Source: Chloroflexota bacterium (GTDB lineage Bacteria > Chloroflexota > Anaerolineae > UBA4142 > SHND01). From it: DNA of 64,000 bases. The first letter of the stretch is position 1. The number at the start of each line of letters is the position of its first letter. The translations under genes were made by a program, and so were the position numbers. The notes beneath the pieces are model-generated. The model saw only the letters and a list, made by a program, of their open reading frames with translations. It had not been told where the DNA came from and made no database searches. Below are positions 16,601 to 23,333 of the stretch, piece by piece. The DNA lies in contig SHND01000013.1 of assembly GCA_004295045.1 (NCBI GenBank), positions 65,073 through 129,072 of the forward strand, given 5' to 3'.

Positions 16601-16936
16601 ATGGATTCCATAGAACGTTATCGGGAATTGGTGAGACGCATCATTCAGAAACACGCCGCGATCAAACCCGCGTATGGGCAGGTGCGTGTGGAAGCCGTTT
16701 TTGACGAAGCGAATGACCATTATGCGCTCGTTGAGGCAGGTTGGCATGACGAACGGCGGATTGAGGGGCAAGTGATTCATATTGACATTATCAATGGCAA
16801 AATCTGGATTCAATTCGACGGCACAGAATACGGTGTGGCGCGCGAGTTGGAAGACTTGGGGGTGCCGCGTTCCGATATTGTTCTGGCATTTCATTCCCCC
16901 AAAAAACGTCCGCTGACAGGTTACGCAGTTGGTTAA
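16601..16936 (+). CDS. xisI: XisI family protein
   Basis: 111 residues: MDSIERYRELVRRIIQKHAA, then VRVEAVFDEANDHYALVEAGW, RIEGQVIHIDIINGKIWIQ and DGTEYGVARELEDLGVP..DIVLAFHSP, the full-length XisI pattern. CCAAGGAGGTC precedes the ATG. It always pairs with XisH in the genomes where the pair is known, and a complex of the two is likely. No excision element or recombinase is visible around it. It ends at the strong bidirectional terminator at 17031. Confidence 0.87.
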   Translation: MDSIERYRELVRRIIQKHAAIKPAYGQVRVEAVFDEANDHYALVEAGWHDERRIEGQVIHIDIINGKIWIQFDGTEYGVARELEDLGVPRSDIVLAFHSPKKRPLTGYAVG

Positions 16937-17030
16937 TGATTACACCTTCAGTTTCGCGTCTTCGCGGACACGTTCCTCGGGGTGTGATTAAACGCGCTGG
17001 ATGCTTCATGGCAGGATTATAGCACACGGA

Positions 17031-17067
17031 AAAAAAATTCGGCGCCGCGCGGCGCCGAATTTTTTTA
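17031..17067. terminator. Bidirectional intrinsic terminator
   Basis: Perfect 16-bp arms (17031-17046 and 17051-17066) around a GCGC loop, with A7 on one side and T7 on the other. It serves xisI (+) and rodA (-). The rodA stop codon overlaps the T-run. Confidence 0.9.
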
Positions 17068-18210
17068 CACTTGTTGTGGTTTCGTCCGTAACCCCAACAT
17101 TCTTTCGTGCGCCAGAATGCTTTGGATGATGCCGATCATCATCAAGTACGTGACGAGCGAACTGCCGCCCGAGCTCACAAAGGGGAGTGGAATTCCCGTC
17201 ACGGGCATGATGCCAACGTTCATTCCCAAATTGACGAACGCTTGAAAAAAGAGCGCGGCGGCAAAGCCGACGGCGGTCAAGCGTCCAAACGTCGAGCGTG
17301 AGATCTGCGCCGCGCGCAACATGCGAATCAATACGAACGCGTACAGCGCAAAGAAAAAGATGCCGCCGAAAAAGCCCAGCTCCTCGCCGAGAACGGAAAA
17401 TATAAAGTCGGTGTGACGGATGCGCAGAAATTGCAGTTGACTTTGGGTGCCGGAACCAATCCCGCGTCCCAACACCTGTCCCGAACCGATGGCAATGCGC
17501 GCTTGATTGACGTTATAGCCCGCGCCAAGTGGGTCGGCGGTTGGGTTCAAAAACAAGACGAGGCGATCGCGTTGATAGGGCTGCAGCGTGAGATACGTTG
17601 CCGGCAGCAGGATGGCGAGAATCACGCCAAGCACCAGCAGTTGTTTCCACGACAAACCTGCGGCGAGAACCATCACGCCCCAAATAAATAAAAAGATCAA
17701 CGATGTGCCAAGATCGGGCTGCGCATACGTCATCACCGTTGGAATCGCAACAATCGCGAACGAAATCAGGAGCGTGCGCCATTTCTCCATTTGCTTGCTG
17801 TTGTCGGCGAGAAATTTCGCCAACACCAACACGAGCAGCAATTTTCCCACCTCGGAGGGCTGGAGTTGAAATGGACCAATTGGAATCCAGCGCTGCGCGC
17901 CGAGAAAAAATCGTCCCAGCACGAAAACGGTGGCAAGCAATCCCAACAGCGTGAGATAAAACGCCCATTGCAGTCCGGCAAAGACGCGATAGTCGAACTG
18001 CGAAAGGACAAAGAGGGCGAGGAAACCCAGTCCGGCGTATAGAATTTGACGAAAGGTGAAATCTTGAAGGAGATTGCTGGTGTCGAACAATCCTTCGACG
18101 GCTGCCGTTGTGTTATTGATGAGGACGATGCCTACGACAACCAACACTCCTACGGCGAGGATGAGCAGCCAATCGAAATTTTGAAAGAGGCGACGTTCTT
18201 TTAGAACCAT
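17065..18210 (-). CDS. rodA: RodA, SEDS-family peptidoglycan glycosyltransferase
   Basis: 381 residues, about 10 membrane helices. SEDS signatures are present: WIPIGPFQLQPSEVGKLLLV, where the PSE motif precedes the catalytic region, QPDLGTSLIFLFIWG (catalytic Asp in the loop), YNVNQARIAIGSGQVLGRG and the C-terminal GIPLPFVSSGGSSLVTYLMMIG. RodA polymerises lipid II during side-wall growth with PBP2 and MreBCD. It is the last gene of mrdA-minC-minD-minE-rodA and is followed at once by a strong terminator. The RodA rather than FtsW assignment rests on this context. Confidence 0.92.
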   Translation of the reverse strand: MVLKERRLFQNFDWLLILAVGVLVVVGIVLINNTTAAVEGLFDTSNLLQDFTFRQILYAGLGFLALFVLSQFDYRVFAGLQWAFYLTLLGLLATVFVLGRFFLGAQRWIPIGPFQLQPSEVGKLLLVLVLAKFLADNSKQMEKWRTLLISFAIVAIPTVMTYAQPDLGTSLIFLFIWGVMVLAAGLSWKQLLVLGVILAILLPATYLTLQPYQRDRLVLFLNPTADPLGAGYNVNQARIAIGSGQVLGRGIGSGTQSQLQFLRIRHTDFIFSVLGEELGFFGGIFFFALYAFVLIRMLRAAQISRSTFGRLTAVGFAAALFFQAFVNLGMNVGIMPVTGIPLPFVSSGGSSLVTYLMMIGIIQSILAHERMLGLRTKPQQV

Positions 18211-18301
18211 TCTTGCAGATGGCAGATAGCAAATGACAGATGGCAGATAGCGGCGACAAACTACGTCGCTTTGCGATTTACTATCCGCGATTTGCTATCG
18301 G
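18211..18301. repeat. Low-complexity spacer between minE and rodA
   Basis: Imperfect repeats of GGCAGATAGC/ATGACAGAT (18218-18255), then GCGATTTACTATC / GCGATTTGCTATC (18273-18302). The same unit recurs at 52786-52820. The spacer is noncoding and within the operon. Confidence 0.65.
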
Positions 18302-18574
18302 CTATTCCCCCGATGCTGCTTTGGCGCGCACCGCTTTGATCGGAATATCGGCAATGAGACGTTGTCCGCCTTCGTCGCGTTCCGTTGAAATTTTCATCCC
18401 ATCGCGGTCAATATCAATGCGCTGTGAGATGGCGCGCACAATGTCATCCTGAATCATATTGATCAGTTCGGGCGATAGGTTGTTGCGATCAATTTGAATG
18501 GCAACCTTGAGCCGCGATTTTGCGATCTGTGCGCTCGGTGGATTTCGCCGAAAGAGTGAATCAAACCATCTCAT
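18302..18574 (-). CDS. minE: MinE, cell division topological specificity factor
   Basis: 90 residues from the ATG at 18574, which overlaps the minD stop (ATGA). The N-terminal amphipathic membrane-targeting segment MRWFDSLFR is followed by SRLKVAIQIDRNNLSPELINMIQDDIVRAISQRIDID, the anti-MinCD helix/strand switch and dimer region, and RLIADIPIKAVR. MinE stimulates MinD ATPase and drives its release from the membrane, setting up pole-to-pole oscillation in rods. Confidence 0.92.
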   Translation of the reverse strand: MRWFDSLFRRNPPSAQIAKSRLKVAIQIDRNNLSPELINMIQDDIVRAISQRIDIDRDGMKISTERDEGGQRLIADIPIKAVRAKAASGE

Positions 18575-19386
18575 GCGCCACCTCCGCCGTTGGGATTGCG
18601 GAACCAACTTTGAAAGCGTTTCAGAATGCCCGTGTTGTCGTCAAAAACCGGAAAAGGCACGTCTTGCCCCAAGATTCTTTGCGCAATGCGTCCGTACGCT
18701 TGCCCCGCCTGTGATTTTTCATCGAACGCAACGGGACTGCCGCGATTGGCGGAGGTGATGATCATTTCGTCTTCGGGAACAATTCCAACCAAATCAATCG
18801 CCAGAATTTCAATCACATCTTCGGTGCTCATCATTTCCTGACGTTTGACCATGCCGGGACGCAGGCGATTGAGAATCAGTTGCGGTTTCGGTTTCTCGGC
18901 GGCTTCCACCATGCCAATAATGCGGTCAGCGTCGCGCACAGCGCTCACTTCCGGTGTTGTCACAATGATCACGCGTTCGGCGGGCGCAAGCGCGTTCTTG
19001 AAACCGTGTTCGATCCCTGCGGGCGAATCAATCAGTACAAAGTCTGTCTCGGCGCGCAGATCGTCCGCCAGTTTCAGCATTTGCTGCGGATTGACCGCCG
19101 TCTTGTCGCGCGTTTGCGCGGCGGGCAGCATTTGCAGCTCGGGCAAACGTTTATCGCGAATCAATGCTTGACGCAGCCGGGCGCGTCCTTCTACCACATC
19201 AACAATATCGTAGACGATGCGATTTTCCAGACCCAAGATAACGTCGAGATTGCGCAGTCCGATGTCCGCATCAATGCACGCGACGCGTTTGCCGCGCCGC
19301 GCGAGCGCCACGCCGAGATTCGCGGTTGTGGTCGTTTTGCCCACACCACCTTTGCCGGAAGTGATTGTAATGACGGTGCCAGCCAT
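18571..19386 (-). CDS. minD: MinD, septum-site-determining ATPase
   Basis: 271 residues. The deviant Walker A is SGKGGVGKTTTTANLG, and ACIDADIGLRNLDVILGLENR is the typical MinD switch I/dimer region. Also present are DFVLIDSPAGIEHGFKNAL and VIIVTTPEVSAVRDADRIIGM. The C-terminus (LKRFQSWFRNP) is the amphipathic membrane-targeting helix. MinD-ATP dimerises on the membrane and recruits MinC. The gene sits between minC (41 bases) and minE (4-base overlap). Confidence 0.95.
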   Translation of the reverse strand: MAGTVITITSGKGGVGKTTTTANLGVALARRGKRVACIDADIGLRNLDVILGLENRIVYDIVDVVEGRARLRQALIRDKRLPELQMLPAAQTRDKTAVNPQQMLKLADDLRAETDFVLIDSPAGIEHGFKNALAPAERVIIVTTPEVSAVRDADRIIGMVEAAEKPKPQLILNRLRPGMVKRQEMMSTEDVIEILAIDLVGIVPEDEMIITSANRGSPVAFDEKSQAGQAYGRIAQRILGQDVPFPVFDDNTGILKRFQSWFRNPNGGGGA

Positions 19387-19427
19387 GTGTAGAGCTAACT
19401 ATATCATACCCTCTGGGAATTTTCCAC

Positions 19428-20078
19428 TTAGACGCGCCACGGTTCAATGACGATGCGTCCTTCGCGCACGGCTGCCATTTCGGGACCGCGTGATTTGCTT
19501 TTTTGCTCTTCGGGCGAACGCGCAATATGACTGCCAATCCGAATTTGCGGCGGGTTCAATCCGAATGCGCCGATGGTCGCGTGATTATCGCCGCCCGCGC
19601 CCGCGTGAACGACGCCGCGCAATTTCCCAAAAATCAGCACATCGCCGCTGGCAATGACTTCTGCGCCATCATTGACATCACCGTACACGACAACGGGACC
19701 GTCATGCTGAATCGTTTGTCCCGAACGCACAGTACGGCGAATCATCAAGACTTGGGTCGCGCCGTTTTGACGCGTGTACATTTCATTGCGTTCGACATGC
19801 GCCGCGGGCGCCTGCGCGACGGTTGGCATTGTCGCGCCGAGATGAATGTTGTGTTTCGCCAGGACGCGTTCGAGGGCGACGCGCTCGTCCTCTTGCAAAA
19901 AACGGTTGCCCGTTTCCACGCTGACGCGTGCGCCGCGAAAAAAGGCGGCGGCATTCGGGCGCGCCAACTGATTTTCCAAATCGCGCAGCACCGCATTCCA
20001 CTCGCCGTCGCCCAGAACAATGAGGACGCCTTCGCGCGTTCCGCGAATCGTCACGAGTGAGGTGGGATCAGTCTTCAT
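19428..20078 (-). CDS. minC: MinC, septum-site-determining protein
   Basis: 216 residues. The N-terminal FtsZ-inhibiting domain (about 1-95) has VTIRGTREGVLIVLGDGEWNAVLRDLENQLA and FFRGARVSVETGNR. The C-terminal beta-helix has RRTVRSGQTIQHDGPVVVYGDVNDGAEVIASGDVLIFGKLRGVVHAGAGG, the diagnostic MinC_C repeat, and ends with NPPQIRIG and RSPEE. It destabilises FtsZ filaments away from mid-cell when recruited by MinD. It starts 20 bases after the mrdA stop, in the same operon. Confidence 0.93.
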   Translation of the reverse strand: MKTDPTSLVTIRGTREGVLIVLGDGEWNAVLRDLENQLARPNAAAFFRGARVSVETGNRFLQEDERVALERVLAKHNIHLGATMPTVAQAPAAHVERNEMYTRQNGATQVLMIRRTVRSGQTIQHDGPVVVYGDVNDGAEVIASGDVLIFGKLRGVVHAGAGGDNHATIGAFGLNPPQIRIGSHIARSPEEQKSKSRGPEMAAVREGRIVIEPWRV

Positions 20079-20097
20079 TCCATTTGATCATGTTGCC

Positions 20098-22488
20098 CTA
20101 TGGTGCGGCAGAAAATTGGATGCGATATTGTTTAAAGGCGGATACATCCACGGCGACGGCGGTGGAACTTGCCCCGCCCGACAAACGCAGAAACCAACGC
20201 GGCGATGCTTTGTAATTCACATTTTCAAAACGGAACGAACCATCGCCAGCGGTAACGGCGGATGCGACGACTTTGCCATCGCCCGTGTCGAGAACGACGG
20301 TGATGCCGCCAACGCCTTGCCCCGCGCTGTTCGTCACACTCCCTACGATGCTCGGATTTTCGTTCGCGCTGTTGTCCGTCACTTCTGCGACGCTGCCGGT
20401 GTAATTGGCTTGCGTTTGTAATTGCGGCGGAGCCGCGCCGGCGCCCGCGTTGGGCGCGGTTGTGCCCGTTTCGGGCGGCGGCGGATTGGTGCGGTCAATC
20501 AGAGGCGCATCCGCAGGCAAATGAAAATACGCGCGCAGAATATCGGTCGCAATCGGCGCGGCGACTTCGGACCCTTCACCCCCATCATAGACAAAAACGA
20601 CGACGGCGACTTCGGGTTTATCGTACGGCGCGTAGGCGGTGAACCACGCGTGCGTTGGCAAGCGTCCGCCTTTTTTCGGTCCGAAAAATTCTGCGGTCCC
20701 CGTTTTGCCTGCCACCTCAACGTCTTGCAGATTGGCTTTCCACGCGGTGCCGCGTGAGACCGCCGCGCGCATCCCCTCGCGTACGAGTTCTAAATTTTGG
20801 GAATCAATTGGCACTTTGCGAACAATCTGTGGCTCAATGGTATTTGTCACCGTTCCGCTTGCATTGACGATGGCGCGCGCAAAGTGAGGACGATAGAGCG
20901 TGCCGCCGTTCGCAATGGTCGCGGTTGTATTCAAAACTTGCAGCGGCGTCGCCAAAACAAAACCCTGACCAATCGCCATGTTGTATGTATCGCCTGTCGT
21001 CCATTGTTCGTTGAGATTGCGCTGCTTCCATTTTGGATCGGGCACCAGTCCATCGGCTTCACCGGGCAAATCAATTCCGCTCGCCGTGCCATAGCCGAAC
21101 AAACGCATGTATTCTGCCGAGAGCGCTTGACCGAGCGGCGTCGTGAAATCGGTGAAACCGCCGTCGAGCTTGTAAAAGAAAATGTCAGAAGACTGCGCGA
21201 TGCCATCCACGATGTTCAACGGACCGTGCCCTTGCCGATACCAACAATAAAAGGGCTGCGCGAGTTTTGGGTCATCAGGAAAAAAACGGTTGGGCAAGTA
21301 CATGATGCCCGAACAAAAAATCGTGTTGCGGCTGTCAATCACACCTTCTTGTAGCGCGCCTGCTGCCGATGTCAATTTGTACACCGAGCCGGGGGGATAC
21401 AAACCGCTGATGGCGTGATTGACTAACGGGCGGTCCTTGTCTTGATTCAACGCGGAAAAATCGGTGGGCTTGATTCCGCGCGCAAACAAATTGTTGTCGT
21501 ACGTTGGCAGCGAGACCATGGAGAGAATTTCACCATTGTTTGGATTCATCACAATGGCGACGCCCTGTTTGAGCTTCTTTTTTTCGAGTCCCTTTTTCAG
21601 CGCCTCTTCGACCTTTTGCTGCAAATCCATGTCGAGCGACAAGATCAAGTTGTTTCCCGGAATTGGCGCATCTTGCTGTGTACTGCGAATGATGTTTCCG
21701 CTGGCGTCCACGATCGCGAGGTCTGTCCCCGCGCGCCCGCGCAATTGATCTTCGTAGGCGGCTTCCAATCCAATCACGCCGACGAGATCGTTTTGGTCGT
21801 AGCCGCGTTTTTCGTAATCGGAAAATGCTTCGGGAGAAATGGCGCCGAGATAACCGAGAATGTGCGACGCCAAATCTTTTTCGGGGTACGTTCGCACGGG
21901 CGCGATCTCTACGCGCACGCCGGGAAAATCAATCGTGCGCTCTTGCAATTGAAACGCGATCACGCGCGGGATATTCGTTTTGACGAGTACGGGATTGAGG
22001 GGATCGGTGCGGCGTCCTTCATTCACCAATTCGCGCAAACCCGGACGGCGCGTCGGTGAAATGAATGTGCGCGAGGCATCGCTGGGAATCGAGCCGATCG
22101 GGTCGGTGGTCTCCGCTTCGATGCTCGTATCGAGCGGCGCGTCAATCAACACGCTCAATGTTTTTAGAATCTCATCCTGCTTGTCGGTAGGCAAATCGGC
22201 GGGGACAATCGAGACATTGAATTGCGGTTCATTGCGCACAATGACGTTGCCGTTCGCATCGTAAATAACGCCGCGCGCGGCATCGGTGCGGACGAGGCGA
22301 ATGCGGTTCTCGTCCGCCGCGCGCTTCAATTCCGTGCCCTGCACGACCTGAATTTGATACAGATTATACGCGAGCGCGACGAACGCGATGAGAATGACAG
22401 CGCCAAAGAGCCGAATGAAAAAACTCGGCTTGACCTCTAACTCTTCTTCCTCATCATCAAATTGAGGGGGACGACCATAACGAAGCAT
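20098..22488 (-). CDS. mrdA: Penicillin-binding protein 2 (MrdA) with an extra C-terminal beta-sandwich domain
   Basis: 796 residues from the ATG at 22488. An in-frame TTG at 22515 would add nine residues. The order is: acidic cytoplasmic N-terminus (FDDEEEELEVK), one membrane helix (FFIRLFGAVILIAFVALAYNLY), the PBP dimer/pedestal domain (60-300), then a transpeptidase with GLYPPGSVYKL (SxxK), QSSDIFFYKL (SxN position, here SSD) and AGKTGTAEF (KTG). It cross-links side-wall peptidoglycan with RodA and MreBCD. After the enzyme come a Pro/Thr/Ala linker and, at about 695-796, IVGSVTNSAGQGVGGITVVL...GSFRFENVNY, a carboxypeptidase-regulatory/Cna-B-like fold that ordinary PBP2 lacks. Confidence 0.92.
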   Translation of the reverse strand: MLRYGRPPQFDDEEEELEVKPSFFIRLFGAVILIAFVALAYNLYQIQVVQGTELKRAADENRIRLVRTDAARGVIYDANGNVIVRNEPQFNVSIVPADLPTDKQDEILKTLSVLIDAPLDTSIEAETTDPIGSIPSDASRTFISPTRRPGLRELVNEGRRTDPLNPVLVKTNIPRVIAFQLQERTIDFPGVRVEIAPVRTYPEKDLASHILGYLGAISPEAFSDYEKRGYDQNDLVGVIGLEAAYEDQLRGRAGTDLAIVDASGNIIRSTQQDAPIPGNNLILSLDMDLQQKVEEALKKGLEKKKLKQGVAIVMNPNNGEILSMVSLPTYDNNLFARGIKPTDFSALNQDKDRPLVNHAISGLYPPGSVYKLTSAAGALQEGVIDSRNTIFCSGIMYLPNRFFPDDPKLAQPFYCWYRQGHGPLNIVDGIAQSSDIFFYKLDGGFTDFTTPLGQALSAEYMRLFGYGTASGIDLPGEADGLVPDPKWKQRNLNEQWTTGDTYNMAIGQGFVLATPLQVLNTTATIANGGTLYRPHFARAIVNASGTVTNTIEPQIVRKVPIDSQNLELVREGMRAAVSRGTAWKANLQDVEVAGKTGTAEFFGPKKGGRLPTHAWFTAYAPYDKPEVAVVVFVYDGGEGSEVAAPIATDILRAYFHLPADAPLIDRTNPPPPETGTTAPNAGAGAAPPQLQTQANYTGSVAEVTDNSANENPSIVGSVTNSAGQGVGGITVVLDTGDGKVVASAVTAGDGSFRFENVNYKASPRWFLRLSGGASSTAVAVDVSAFKQYRIQFSAAP

Positions 22489-22644
22489 AGTAAAATTTGT
22501 TTTATCGTTCGCCAAAAATTATATACGCGCGCCCGCGCCAATACAAATCACAATGCTGTGGTTTATGAGAAATCTGTGAGAATGAATTTGCATTGCATAG
22601 CTTTTCCGCATACGATGCTCGCACTTAACTCATGGAGAAACGAG

Positions 22645-23295
22645 ATGTCTCACTTTATAAAAACGACGCGCAATCGCGTAAAACGTTTGCCCGAACGCGC
22701 AGCGTACGATCACGAAACGATTTACAAAATTTTGGACGAAGCGCTGATTTGTCATGTTGGGATCGCGCAAGACAATCAGCCGTTCGTGATTCCGACGATT
22801 CACGTGCGGCGCGGCGATACGCTGCTGCTGCACGGCGCGACGACGAGCCGTTTACTCCAGCACATTCAAGCGGGCAATCCGATTTGTGTGACGGTGACGC
22901 TGATTGATGGGCTGGTCGTTGCGCGCGGCGTCTTTCATAACTCGATGAATTATCGTTCGGTGGTGTTGTTTGGCGTTGGACACATTCTCGACGATCCCGA
23001 CGCAAAAAATCGCGCGCTGCACGCGTTGACGGAACGGCTGATGCCAGGACGCTGGGACGATGCGCGTTTGCCGAGCAAAAAAGAATTGAAAGCGACGACG
23101 ATCATCGAACTGCCGATTGAAAGCGCGACGGCGAAAATTCGCGCGGGTGGACCGAAAGATGATGCTGAAGATTACGAGCGCGAATGGTGGGCGGGCGTGA
23201 TACCACTCGAGCAAAAATTCCTCGCGCCGCAAAGCGATCCGAAATTGCGTTCGGGAATCCCGGTTCCATCGTATGTAAAAAACTTTAAGCGGTGA
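22645..23295 (+). CDS. Pyridoxamine 5'-phosphate oxidase-family FMN-binding protein
   Basis: 216 residues from the ATG at 22645, with GGAGAAACGAG upstream. LPERAAYDHETIYKILDEALICHVGIAQDNQPFVIPTIHVRRGDTLLLHG is the split-barrel flavin-binding start of the NimA/PNPOx-like group, and MNYRSVVLFGVGHIL follows. Relatives bind FMN or F420 and reduce small molecules, and some give nitroimidazole resistance. No substrate can be assigned. It is a + strand insertion between the two minus-strand shape operons and has its own terminator. Confidence 0.82.
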   Translation: MSHFIKTTRNRVKRLPERAAYDHETIYKILDEALICHVGIAQDNQPFVIPTIHVRRGDTLLLHGATTSRLLQHIQAGNPICVTVTLIDGLVVARGVFHNSMNYRSVVLFGVGHILDDPDAKNRALHALTERLMPGRWDDARLPSKKELKATTIIELPIESATAKIRAGGPKDDAEDYEREWWAGVIPLEQKFLAPQSDPKLRSGIPVPSYVKNFKR

Positions 23296-23302
23296 AACAA
23301 AG

Positions 23303-23333
23303 ATGATGCCAAACAACGGCATCATTTTTATTG
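23303..23333 (+). terminator. Intrinsic terminator
   Basis: ATGATGCC (23303-23310) and GGCATCAT (23318-23325) form a perfect 8-bp stem with a 7-base loop followed by TTTTTATT. It overlaps the 3' end of the convergent membrane-protein gene. Confidence 0.85.
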
